A stretch of DNA of 11,037 nucleotides. Source: a bacterium. Lineage in GTDB: Bacteria > Patescibacteriota > Minisyncoccia > UBA6257 > JAGGUH01. Where the stretch lies: positions 1 to 11,037 of the forward strand of contig JAGGUH010000024.1 of assembly GCA_021158645.1 (NCBI GenBank), in the 5' to 3' direction. The notes below the pieces were generated by a model. It saw only the letters and a list, made by a program, of their open reading frames with translations. It was not told the origin of the DNA and did not search any database. The translations under genes and the position numbers were made by a program. Positions 1 through 6,589 of this stretch are shown one piece after another; positions within the stretch are counted from its first letter, which is position 1, and every line of letters begins with the position of its first letter.

Positions 1-39
1 ACCCGTTAACTCGTTAATAAATAATAAAACAATAAATTA

Positions 40-144
40 GATTTGTCATTTGACATTTGAAATTTGATATTTAGAGTTTGTTTCGAATTTTGAATTTAGA
101 ATTTGGGATTTGTTTGTAATTTGGGATTTGTAATTTGTAATTTA
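40..144. repeat. Heptad (7-base period) array, 15 units
   Basis: From 40 to 144 the sequence divides without interruption into fifteen 7-base units, for example GATTTGT, CATTTGA, CATTTGA, AATTTGA, then later TAATTTG, GGATTTG, TAATTTG, TAATTTA. A TTT or TTTG core recurs at most units while the other positions vary. The same unit type, reverse-complemented (CAAATNN), fills other spacers in this window. It is downstream of ppsA. Function is unknown; heptanucleotide tandem repeats (STRR) of cyanobacteria are a structural precedent. Confidence 0.85.
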
Positions 145-545
145 TATTGAATTAACTTTGCATTTCAAGTTTTTCGCTTAAAAACAATATAGTAGAAGAT
201 AAAAAAATTACTGAATTAATTACTGAATTAATTCAGTAATTTAAAAAATAAAAGCGATCGCAATTAATTGAAAACACCTACAATATTAAAGGTAACCACT
301 TCTCATTATAATAAAATATTTAAATCAAGAAAGACAAATCTTTAAATAAGCAAGAAAAAAAAGACCTTAAGCAAAAAATACTTTATATTTATTTTGAAAA
401 AGAACAAAATCCTAAAATGATTAAAAAATTATCTTTCAAAATCAATCAAAGGTCGAAAGAAAAACTTCAAAAAATACTTAAAAATTAGCTGCTCACTTTT
501 ATTTTGCATTCAACCTTTAAAATTTTAGAATTTTTTTAATTGGTT
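145..545. other. Gene-free 3' flank of ppsA
   Basis: No convincing gene is present in about 400 bases after the ppsA stop. The stretch lacks the clear 7-base period of the other spacers. It contains the palindrome at 205-242 and a single GCGATCGC octamer at 254-261. On the plus strand a lysine-rich open frame (324-488, 54 codons) lacks any ATG, GTG or TTG before codon 32. Another open frame (268-345) abuts it one frame away. Together they could be the remains of a decayed gene, but A-rich DNA yields such frames easily. Confidence 0.6.
205..242 (-). terminator. Candidate intrinsic terminator downstream of ppsA
   Basis: A 14-base stem (205-218 with 229-242) encloses a 10-base loop. A second, perfect palindrome of 24 bases (218-241) is an alternative fold. 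Read on the minus strand, the stem is followed at once by a run of T (complement of A201-A207), as in a rho-independent terminator. The stem is A+T-rich, with only two G:C pairs, and lies about 300 bases after the ppsA stop, so strength and role are uncertain. Confidence 0.4.
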
Positions 546-2921
546 TTAATTTTTATGGCAAGTTAAAGCAATAATTGTTTTTATGACTGCGTCTGGTGAA
601 AGAGAAATCGAAGAAATTTTACAATCTAATAAAAATTGAGCAAAATCAGGAAAAGAAGATGGAGCATCACCGCAAATGCCAACATATTTTTTTCTTTTTC
701 GGCAAATTTTAATAACTTTTTTAATTTCCTCTTTTACGGCTTCGTTTTTTTCGTTTCCAATGTGAGCAATTTTTCCATTATCTCGATCCAAACCGAGAGT
801 AAGTTGAGTTAAATCATTACTCCCAATACTCATTCCATCAAAAATATCCAAAAATTTATCTGCCAAAATTACATTTGATGGAATTTCGCACATCACATAA
901 ACTTCTAATTTGTCTTTGCCTGGTTCAAGTCCTTTCTTTTTCATTATTTTTAAAACTTTTTCTCCTTCTTCAATAGTTCTGCAAAAAGGAACCATTACCA
1001 CGATATTTTTTAATCCAAAAACATTTCTTGCTTTTTTAACTGCCTCAATTTCCATTTCAAAAGCCGGCTTGAATTTTTCATCATAATATCTTGCTGCACC
1101 TCGCCAGCCAAGCATTGGATTTTCTTCTTTTTCTTCAAACAATTCTCCGCCAATTAAATTTTTATATTCATTTGTCTTAAAGTCAGAAAATCTCACAATT
1201 ACTTTTTTAGGATAGAAAGCAGCCCCGATTTGACCTATACCTTCAGCCAGTTTGTCAATATAAAATTGTTTTTTATTTTTATAGCCAATAGTCAACATTT
1301 CTATTTTTTTCTTTAACTTTCTATCTTTAATTTTTTCAAAATGATAAAGTGCTAAAGGATGAACTCTAATTTTTTGAGCAATAATAAATTCTTCTCTTGC
1401 AAGTCCAACACCATCATTTGGCAAAAACGACAACCTAAAAGTTGCTTCAGGAACACTGATGTTTAACATAATTTTTGTCTTTGGCTTTGGAATTTTTTTA
1501 AGATTATATTCTTTAACTTGATAATTTACTTTCCCCAAAAAAATTTTCCCAACCCTACCTTGAGTGCAATCAACAGTCACATAATTGCTATCTTTAAGAA
1601 CTTTTAAGGCATTATTAACGCCAACAACACAAGGAATTCCTAATTCTCTAGAAACAATTGCTGCATGGCAAGTAGGTCCACCCTCCTGGGTAATAATTGC
1701 TGAAGCCAATGGAAAAATAGAAACCCAATCAGGATCAGTCATTTTTGTTACCAAAACCTCACCTTTCTTAAATTCAGAAATTTTAGAAACATCTTTTATA
1801 ATATGAACTTTTCCTTCTCCAATTTTATCTCCAACAGCAATCCCAGTTAAAATCGGACTTTCTTTTGTTTTTATTTGATATTCTCGATAAATTAATTTTT
1901 CTTTTAAACCATAAATAGTTTCTGGTCGAGATTGAACAATGTAAAGTTTATTCTCTTTTCCATCTTTTGCCCATTCGATATCTTGAGGCATCCGATAATG
2001 AGATTCAATTTCCATTGCCCATTTTGCTAAAGTTAAAATCTCTTTATCTTCTAAAGAAAATTTATTTTGATTTTCTAATGGAATCTTTATTTCTTTTAAG
2101 CCACCATTTTTTTTAAAAATATATTTTTTGTCTTTCTTTCCTAATGTTTTAGAAATAATCGGCTGATAATTTTTCGTTAAGGTTTTCTTAAAAACATAAA
2201 AAGCATCGGGAATAACTCTTCCTTTAACAATCATCTCTCCAACACCCCAAATTGAATTAATTAATACAACATTACTAAACCCGCTCTCGGTATCTAATGT
2301 AAACATCACTCCCGAGGCACCAAGATCTGATCTTACCATTTTTTGCACTCCAACCGACAAAGCAGTTTTAAAATGAGAAAAACCTTTTTTTTCTCGATAA
2401 ACAATGGCTCGATTATTAAATAAAGAAGCAAAACATTTTTTAACTGCTAAAAGAAGATCTTTTTTTCCTATAACATTTAAATAACTTTCATGCTGTCCAG
2501 CAAAAGAAGCACCCGGAAGGTCTTCGGCGGTAGCCGAAGATCTCACGGCTACTTCTAAATTAGAGACACTATAAAATTTACTTAATTTTTGATATGATTT
2601 TAAAATCTCTCTTTTTAAATCTTCCGGAAAATTACCTTTCAAAAATAAATTTCTTATTTTTTTTCCAATTTCTTGTAGTTTGTTAATATCATTATAATTA
2701 AAATTTTTAAAAAGTTTTTTTATTTCTTTATCAATTTTGTTTGCTTTAAGATAATAAAAGTAAGCATTCGAGGTCAAACAAAAACCAAAGGGAATATTAA
2801 TTCCCTTTTTTGATAATTTTTGAAACATTTCGCCCAAAGAAGCATTTTTGCCTCCAACTAAACCAACATCGTTTTTTGAGATTTGATTAAAAAAAAGAAT
2901 TAATCTTTTTTTTTGGACCAT
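546..2921 (-). CDS. ppsA: Phosphoenolpyruvate synthase (pyruvate, water dikinase)
   Basis: Cytoplasmic enzyme of 791 aa that converts pyruvate, ATP and water to phosphoenolpyruvate, AMP and phosphate (gluconeogenic direction). Three family domains are visible in order. The N-terminal ATP-grasp domain (about 10-340) has VGGKNASLGEM (22-32) and AVRSSATAEDLPGASFAGQ (125-143). The central phosphohistidine domain has GGPTCHAAI (414-422), with H419 as the likely phosphorylated histidine. The C-terminal TIM-barrel/PEP-binding domain has RFSDFKTNEY (577-586), NPMLGWRG (601-608), GSNDLTQLTLGLDRD (700-714) and GICGDAPS (748-755), with C750 at the position of the catalytic cysteine. Length matches the E. 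coli enzyme and no domain is missing. The ATG lies 4 bases after the rplF stop, so it is probably co-transcribed and translationally coupled. That neighbour is unusual, since rplR normally follows rplF. Pyruvate phosphate dikinase is the nearest alternative, but the closest motif matches are to PpsA. Confidence 0.96.
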   Translation of the reverse strand: MVQKKRLILFFNQISKNDVGLVGGKNASLGEMFQKLSKKGINIPFGFCLTSNAYFYYLKANKIDKEIKKLFKNFNYNDINKLQEIGKKIRNLFLKGNFPEDLKREILKSYQKLSKFYSVSNLEVAVRSSATAEDLPGASFAGQHESYLNVIGKKDLLLAVKKCFASLFNNRAIVYREKKGFSHFKTALSVGVQKMVRSDLGASGVMFTLDTESGFSNVVLINSIWGVGEMIVKGRVIPDAFYVFKKTLTKNYQPIISKTLGKKDKKYIFKKNGGLKEIKIPLENQNKFSLEDKEILTLAKWAMEIESHYRMPQDIEWAKDGKENKLYIVQSRPETIYGLKEKLIYREYQIKTKESPILTGIAVGDKIGEGKVHIIKDVSKISEFKKGEVLVTKMTDPDWVSIFPLASAIITQEGGPTCHAAIVSRELGIPCVVGVNNALKVLKDSNYVTVDCTQGRVGKIFLGKVNYQVKEYNLKKIPKPKTKIMLNISVPEATFRLSFLPNDGVGLAREEFIIAQKIRVHPLALYHFEKIKDRKLKKKIEMLTIGYKNKKQFYIDKLAEGIGQIGAAFYPKKVIVRFSDFKTNEYKNLIGGELFEEKEENPMLGWRGAARYYDEKFKPAFEMEIEAVKKARNVFGLKNIVVMVPFCRTIEEGEKVLKIMKKKGLEPGKDKLEVYVMCEIPSNVILADKFLDIFDGMSIGSNDLTQLTLGLDRDNGKIAHIGNEKNEAVKEEIKKVIKICRKRKKYVGICGDAPSSFPDFAQFLLDCKISSISLSPDAVIKTIIALTCHKN

Positions 2922-2925
2922 TTTT

Positions 2926-3471
2926 CTATTTAGAAGATGTAGCGGCTTTCTTTCCGGCTTTTCTTCGAATTACCTCTCCAACATATCTTATTCCTTTCCC
3001 TTTATATGGTTCTGGTGGCTTAAATCGTCTAATTTGAGCCGCAATTTCGCCTACTTTTTGTTTGTCAATCCCAGAAATTTTTATTCTATTTCCCTTAACT
3101 TCAACCAAAACATCTTCGGGAATCTCAAAGTTAATTTGATGAGAAAAACCTAATGAAAGTTTTAAATTTTTTCCTTCGAGTTTTGCGCCATAACCGGTAC
3201 CTTCAATTTCTAATTCTTTTTCAAACCCGTCAGAAACTCCTTTAATCATATTAGCAACCAAAGCGCGTTCAGTTCCCCAAATTGCTTTACTGCCTCTAAT
3301 CTTTTGTTTTGGTTCTAATTTGAGATAATTATCTTTAATTTTCACTGAAATCGAAGAATGGATTTTCTTTCTTAAAATCCCTTTTTCTCCTTTTACTTCA
3401 ATTTCATCATCTTTTAAATTTATTTCTACCCCTTTTGGAATTAAAATCGGTCTTTTGCCAATTTTTGACAT
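2926..3471 (-). CDS. rplF: Large-subunit ribosomal protein L6 (uL6)
   Basis: L6 binds 23S rRNA near the sarcin-ricin loop and helps shape the factor-binding side of the 50S subunit. The product is 181 aa, normal for the family. It begins MSKIGKRPILIPKGV, the standard N-terminus. It carries the signature C-terminal segment PEPYKGKGIRYVGEVIRRKAGK, which ends about six residues before the C-terminus. The open frame extends 7 codons upstream (to 3492), but those residues are spacer repeat sequence, so the ATG at 3471 is chosen. Upstream is an A/T-only context ending TTTATTATG with no Shine-Dalgarno. The gene is separated from rpsH by a 386-base repeat-filled spacer but is 4 bases from ppsA; its stop is TAG. 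The expected next genes (rplR, rpsE) are absent. Confidence 0.98.
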   Translation of the reverse strand: MSKIGKRPILIPKGVEINLKDDEIEVKGEKGILRKKIHSSISVKIKDNYLKLEPKQKIRGSKAIWGTERALVANMIKGVSDGFEKELEIEGTGYGAKLEGKNLKLSLGFSHQINFEIPEDVLVEVKGNRIKISGIDKQKVGEIAAQIRRFKPPEPYKGKGIRYVGEVIRRKAGKKAATSSK

Positions 3472-3483
3472 AATAAAAAATTT

Positions 3484-3655
3484 AAAATCCAAAATTCAAA
3501 ACAAAAAAATCTAAAATCTAAAAAGTAAAATCTACAACTAAAATAATTTAAAGCGCAAAGCGTAAAACTACAGCGTAAAACTTAAAGTTAATTCAAGTTA
3601 AAATCTCAAAATTCAAAACTCAAATCTCAAATCCAAATCTTAAATCTTAAATCTA
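3484..3655. repeat. Heptad arrays in the rpsH-rplF spacer
   Basis: Two runs of 7-base units are visible. From 3484 to 3567 come twelve units in unbroken register (AAAATCC, AAAATTC, AAAACAA, AAAAATC, TAAAATC, TAAAAAG, TAAAATC and so on), passing into CGCAAAG/CGTAAAA units. From 3601 to 3655 come AAATCTC, AAAATTC, AAAACTC, AAATCTC, a 6-base unit, then AAATCTT twice and AAATCTA. With the duplicated element at 3649-3828 this fills the 386-base gap, which has no coding potential and no promoter I can identify. Confidence 0.85.
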
Positions 3656-3828
3656 AATTTTTAATGCCAAATATCAAAAAAATTCAAAATATCAAAAATC
3701 AAAATTCAAAATGACAATTCAAAATTCAAAAAGAATTAAAAATAAAAACTTTTTCTTTAATTCTTTTTATTCTTTTTGATTTTTCATTTTGATTTTTGAT
3801 GTTTGATTTTTGATTTAACTTTGTTTTG
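3649..3828. repeat. 180-base duplicated spacer element, copy A
   Basis: This segment is nearly identical to 9694-9879. It starts about 30 bases after the rpsH stop in transcript direction, and the other copy lies at the same place after rplW, in the same orientation. The differences I see are a few substitutions, a 1-base indel and a 7-base indel. Its centre is an inverted repeat with a 13-base perfect stem (3728-3740 with 3756-3768). Weaker complementarity extends outward to about 3670 and 3810, so the transcript could fold into a long A:U-rich hairpin. Confidence 0.92.
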
Positions 3829-3857
3829 AATTTGTAATTTGTAATTTTACAATTTTT

Positions 3858-4238
3858 TTAGTGTATTTCACAAATCACTTCGCCTCCGACTTTTAACTTT
3901 TTTGCCTCTCTATGAGTCATAATACCTTTTGAAGTAGAAACAATTAAAATACCTTTCTTTGGTTTTAACTCTTTATATCCGGCATAAATTCGACATCCTG
4001 GCTTTGAAATTTTTTTTAACAAAGAAATAAGAGGTGATTTGTCTGGCAAATATTTTAATTCAACCTCAATTGATTTTTTTGTCTTTTTTCCTCTTTTTTT
4101 TATTTCCCCAACAAATCCTTCTTTAGACAAAATTTGAGCAATTTTAAATTTCTCTTTTGAAAAAGGAATTCTTACTGTTTTCTTTCTTACCATTTGAGCG
4201 TTCCTTATTCTGGTTAACATATCAGCAATAGGATCCAT
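3858..4238 (-). CDS. rpsH: Small-subunit ribosomal protein S8 (uS8)
   Basis: S8 is a primary 16S rRNA-binding protein of the 30S platform and, in E. coli, the translational repressor of the spc operon. The 126-aa product starts MDPIADMLTRIRNAQ, the family N-terminus. It has the RNA-binding C-terminal signature STSKGIMTHREAKKLKVGGEV. Compared with E. coli S8, the turn before that signature (YAGYKELKPKKGILIV) looks about three residues short, lacking the usual GLG segment. It stands alone between two repeat-bearing spacers (167 bases upstream to rpsN, 386 bases downstream to rplF), whereas in most bacteria it is tightly packed between rpsN and rplF. The start context is TATATTATG with no Shine-Dalgarno. 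Whether S8 autoregulation exists here cannot be read from the sequence. Confidence 0.97.
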   Translation of the reverse strand: MDPIADMLTRIRNAQMVRKKTVRIPFSKEKFKIAQILSKEGFVGEIKKRGKKTKKSIEVELKYLPDKSPLISLLKKISKPGCRIYAGYKELKPKKGILIVSTSKGIMTHREAKKLKVGGEVICEIH

Positions 4239-4273
4239 AATATAAAAATAACAAATAACAAATCAATAAATTA

Positions 4274-4323
4274 AAAATTCAAAACAAAAAAAATCTAAAA
4301 TCCAAAAAGTAAAAAGTAAAATC
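4274..4323. repeat. Composite heptad array in the rpsN-rpsH spacer
   Basis: The units are AAAATTC, AAAACAA, AAAAAATC (8 bases), TAAAATC, CAAAAAG, TAAAAAG, TAAAATC. The same unit order occurs at 3491-3532 with one AAAAG-type unit fewer, and inverted at 6010-6037. The rest of the 168-base spacer (4239-4406) is A-rich with looser copies (ATAACAA twice near 4249-4262) and no gene. Confidence 0.8.
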
Positions 4324-4406
4324 TATATTTAAAGTCCTAAATTTTTAAACAAATTCAAAACTCAAAATAAAATTTTAACATCAAATTCCATATCTAAAAG
4401 AAAAAA

Positions 4407-4592
4407 TTACCAACTTGCCTTTCGAATTCCAGGAATTAATCCTTTCGAAGCCAATTCTCGAAAACAAATTCGACACAATCCAAAATCCCGCAAATACCCT
4501 CTCTTTCTTCCACATCGAAAACACCGATTTACAACCCGGCATTTATATTTTGGTTTTTTCTTTGCTCTTTCAATAACAGATTTTTTTGGCAT
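4407..4592 (-). CDS. rpsN: Small-subunit ribosomal protein S14, zinc-binding type Z
   Basis: S14 helps assemble the head of the 30S subunit next to S3 and S19. This is the short 61-aa, zinc-binding form. Paired cysteines C24/C27 and C40/C43 (CFRC...CRIC) make one zinc ribbon, followed by the conserved C-terminal stretch ASKGLIPGIRKASW. The E. coli-type long S14 lacks these cysteines. The start ATG at 4592 lies 9 bases after the rplE stop and has the TTTATTATG context. The position between rplE and rpsH is the standard spc order. Downstream, a spacer with heptad repeats separates it from rpsH. Confidence 0.98.
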   Translation of the reverse strand: MPKKSVIERAKKKPKYKCRVVNRCFRCGRKRGYLRDFGLCRICFRELASKGLIPGIRKASW

Positions 4593-4601
4593 AATAAAAT
4601 T

Positions 4602-5162
4602 TTATTTTCTCTTAAAGGGAAAACCTAAAAACTTCAAAAGTTTAATTGATTGATTTTTGTCATCACAACTTGTAACTATAGTAATTTCTAAACCAAAAAT
4701 CAAATCCTTTGGTTTTATTTCCGGAAAAACAATCTGTTCTTTGATTCCAATAGTTAGATTACCATTTTTATCAAAAGATTTCAAATCAATTCCCTTAAAA
4801 TCTCTAACTCGAGGCAAAACAATATGAATTAATCTTGCCAAAAAATCATACATTTTTTGTTTCCTTAAAGTTACTTTAAGACCAATCGGCATTCCCTCTC
4901 TTAATTTAAAAGAAGAAATCGGTCTTTTTGCCCTTCTTAAAGATGGCCTTTGTCCGGTGATCAAAGAAAGATCTTTTGAAATTTCTTCAATTATTTTCTT
5001 TTGCTTATCCGAAGATAAAGGAGTTATTAATTTTCCAATACCACTATTAATTATTACCTTATCGACTTTAGGCACTTGAAATTTATTTTTCCAACCAAAT
5101 TCTTCCATCATTTTTGGAACCACTTCTTTTTGATATTTTTCTTTTAAATCACACTTTTGCAT
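4602..5162 (-). CDS. rplE: Large-subunit ribosomal protein L5 (uL5)
   Basis: L5 binds 5S rRNA in the central protuberance and contacts the P-site tRNA. The 186-aa product matches the family throughout: LKEKYQKEVVPKMMEEFGWKN near the start, VPKVDKVIINSGIG, GQRPSLRRAKRPISSFKLREG (the RNA-binding loop) and PRVRDFKGI. The start chosen is the ATG at 5162, which gives the usual N-terminus. It lies inside the last codons of rplX, so the two genes overlap by 19 bases in different frames and are almost certainly translationally coupled. The next internal methionines fall too far into the conserved region. It ends 9 bases before rpsN. Confidence 0.97.
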   Translation of the reverse strand: MQKCDLKEKYQKEVVPKMMEEFGWKNKFQVPKVDKVIINSGIGKLITPLSSDKQKKIIEEISKDLSLITGQRPSLRRAKRPISSFKLREGMPIGLKVTLRKQKMYDFLARLIHIVLPRVRDFKGIDLKSFDKNGNLTIGIKEQIVFPEIKPKDLIFGLEITIVTSCDDKNQSIKLLKFLGFPFKRK

Positions 5163-5449
5163 TTTTTACAAACTCTAACTTTGTTTGGTTTTTTTCCTTG
5201 ATAAGCAACTCTTGTTGGTTTTTTACAATGAGGGCAAATCAGCATTACATTAGAAACATCAACTGGCCTTGGAATTAAAACAATTTGACCCTTTTGTCCC
5301 TCTCTTCTTGGTCTTTGATGTTTTTTTACCAAATTAAGCCCTTCAACAACGACTTTATTTTCTTTAGGAATCACTCTAACTATCTTGCCTTGCTTTCCTT
5401 TGTCTTTCCCGGTTATCATTTGAACTAAATCACCTTTTTTAATCCTCAT
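5144..5449 (-). CDS. rplX: Large-subunit ribosomal protein L24 (uL24)
   Basis: L24 is an early-assembly 50S protein that sits at the edge of the peptide exit tunnel. The 101-aa product begins MRIKKGDLVQMITGKDKGKQG, the KOW motif typical of L24. It continues with VVVEGLNLVKKHQRP and ends in a small zinc-ribbon-like segment with C72/C75 and C94/C97, common in bacterial L24. It starts 14 bases after rplN and overlaps the first 19 bases of rplE. The start context is AAAATTATG without a Shine-Dalgarno sequence. Confidence 0.97.
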   Translation of the reverse strand: MRIKKGDLVQMITGKDKGKQGKIVRVIPKENKVVVEGLNLVKKHQRPRREGQKGQIVLIPRPVDVSNVMLICPHCKKPTRVAYQGKKPNKVRVCKKCKSVI

Positions 5450-5463
5450 AATTTTAAAAAAAA

Positions 5464-5829
5464 TTAAACCACAAACTTTGCCATTGAAATCAATTTATGA
5501 TATCCTTTTTCTTTTAACTCTTTTGGTAAGGGCCCAAAAACTCTTGTGCCCTTTACTTCGCCTTTTTCAATAATTACCGCAGCATTATCATCAAACTTAA
5601 TCCAACTTCCATCTTTTCTTCTAAATGGTTTCTTCTGCCTTACAATCAAACACTTTACAATGTCTCCTTTTTTGATTTCTTTATGAGGAAGAGCATCTTT
5701 CACTGCCGCCACAACAATATCTCCAATTCGGGCATATCTTTTCTTTGAACTTCCAGGAATATTGAAACATTGAACTATTTTTGCTCCGGTATTATCAATA
5801 ATTTTTATTTTTGTACCAACTTGGATCAT
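5464..5829 (-). CDS. rplN: Large-subunit ribosomal protein L14 (uL14)
   Basis: L14 binds 23S rRNA at the subunit interface, next to L19, and contributes to inter-subunit bridges. The product is 121 aa, the normal size, beginning MIQVGTKIKIIDNTGAK and including the signature GDIVVAAVKDA and the conserved RVFGPLPKEL near the end. The open frame runs 10 codons further upstream, but every L14 begins at MIQ, so the ATG at 5829 is used and the extra codons are treated as spacer. It is the first gene of a tight block (rplN-rplX-rplE-rpsN) and is preceded by a 296-base repeat-rich spacer instead of the usual few bases after rpsQ. Confidence 0.98.
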   Translation of the reverse strand: MIQVGTKIKIIDNTGAKIVQCFNIPGSSKKRYARIGDIVVAAVKDALPHKEIKKGDIVKCLIVRQKKPFRRKDGSWIKFDDNAAVIIEKGEVKGTRVFGPLPKELKEKGYHKLISMAKFVV

Positions 5830-5859
5830 AAATTTAAATGGTAAATAATGTTTAAGCAC

Positions 5860-6115
5860 AAAATCTCAAATATTAAAACTTAAATCTCAAATTCAAATCT
5901 TAAAAAATCAATCTAAAATTTTAAATCTAAAATCTAAAATCCACATCTAAAAAGTTAAATCTAAAGTTTTATTGTTTATTTGAATTAAAAATTTTAGATT
6001 TTAGATGTAGATTTTACTTTTTACTTTTTAGATTTTAGATTTGTTACGCTTTACGCTATACCTTTATGCTTTACGCTTTGAGTTTTACGCTAAAATTTTA
6101 TTTTAGATTTGTTTA
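5860..6115. repeat. Inverted heptad arrays forming a large potential hairpin, rplN-rpsQ spacer
   Basis: The left arm (about 5908-5963) consists of TAAATCT/AAAATCT-type units; the right arm (about 5991-6043) consists of GATTTTA/CTTTTTA units. A perfect 16-base match pairs 5925-5940 with 5991-6006. Alternatively, a 17-base match pairs 5923-5939 with 6026-6042, so two mutually exclusive folds exist. Beyond the right arm, TTACGCT units recur at 6044, 6051, 6071 and 6085. Bases 5908-5946 match 10974-11012 at 37 of 39 positions. Confidence 0.8.
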
Positions 6116-6125
6116 TATTGTATTT

Positions 6126-6383
6126 CTATTGTATTTTCTTTACTACTCTCCATCTCTTTGTTTTTGAAATTGGTCGACATTCTTCGATTATTACTCGGTC
6201 TCCAATTTTACATTCGTTTTTTTCATCATGGACTTTGTATTTTTTTGAATAAGAACTAATTTTTTTATATAAAGGATGCGGAAATTTTTTTGTTACCTTT
6301 ACTACAACGGTTTTTTCCATTTTATCAGAAACTACTATTCCTTCAAATTTTTTTCTTTTTTTTATTTCTTTTTCTTCTCCCAT
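6126..6383 (-). CDS. rpsQ: Small-subunit ribosomal protein S17 (uS17)
   Basis: S17 is a primary 16S rRNA-binding protein of the 30S body with an OB fold. The 85-aa product has the family core: FEGIVVSDKMEKTVVVKV, HPLYKKISSYSKKYKVHDE and GDRVIIEECRPISKTKRWRV. A short lysine-rich leader (MGEEKEIKKRKK) precedes the core. The start lies 7 bases after the rpmC stop, so it is part of the compact rplP-rpmC-rpsQ block. The stop is TAG. Downstream is the large inverted-repeat spacer before rplN. Confidence 0.97.
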   Translation of the reverse strand: MGEEKEIKKRKKFEGIVVSDKMEKTVVVKVTKKFPHPLYKKISSYSKKYKVHDEKNECKIGDRVIIEECRPISKTKRWRVVKKIQ

Positions 6384-6390
6384 TTTTTTC

Positions 6391-6579
6391 TTATTTTTTC
6401 TTTAAATTTAAAATAGTTAAAATACGAGCAATATCTTTCTTTGTCTCTTTAATCTGGTGTGGGTTTTTCAATTTGCCCGCGGCTAAATGCGAACGCAACT
6501 GATGAAGTTTCTTTTTTAACTCAAATAATTTATGGACTAATTCTTTATTTGATAATTGTTTTAATTCTCCTGCCTTCAT
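6391..6579 (-). CDS. rpmC: Large-subunit ribosomal protein L29 (uL29)
   Basis: L29 is a small two-helix protein beside L23 at the peptide tunnel exit. The product is 62 aa and wholly helical in character. It starts MKAGELKQLSNKELVHKLFELKKKL, then LRSHLAAGKLKNPHQIKETKKDIARI, which matches the L29 signature (R-x-x-x-A-x-G-x-L-x-x-x-x-x-I-x-x-x-K-K-x-I-A-R). It starts 10 bases after rplP and ends 7 bases before rpsQ, the standard order. It has no classical Shine-Dalgarno; only an A-rich stretch overlapping the rplP end precedes it. Confidence 0.96.
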   Translation of the reverse strand: MKAGELKQLSNKELVHKLFELKKKLHQLRSHLAAGKLKNPHQIKETKKDIARILTILNLKKK

Positions 6580-6589
6580 TTTAAAGAAA

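Noticed and set aside
254..261. GCGATCGC, identical to the cyanobacterial HIP1 octamer
   Set aside because: Only one copy was found in 11 kb; HIP1 is defined by high frequency, and the genes here do not look cyanobacterial.
1585..1806. Plus-strand open frame antisense to ppsA, and similar frames antisense to rpsQ, rplP, rplV and rpsS
   Set aside because: All lie entirely or mostly opposite strongly conserved genes, have compositions expected from the reverse strand, and show no family resemblance.
3472..3492. Seven extra N-terminal residues on L6
   Set aside because: The standard L6 start MSKIGKRP is at 3471, and the extension overlaps the heptad-repeat spacer.
3472..3857. Internal promoters in the long spacers
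   Set aside because: TATAAT-like and TTGACA-like words occur everywhere by chance in such A+T-rich DNA; none stood out by spacing or position.
5830..5859. Ten extra N-terminal residues on L14
   Set aside because: L14 proteins begin at MIQ; the extension is not conserved and lies in spacer DNA.
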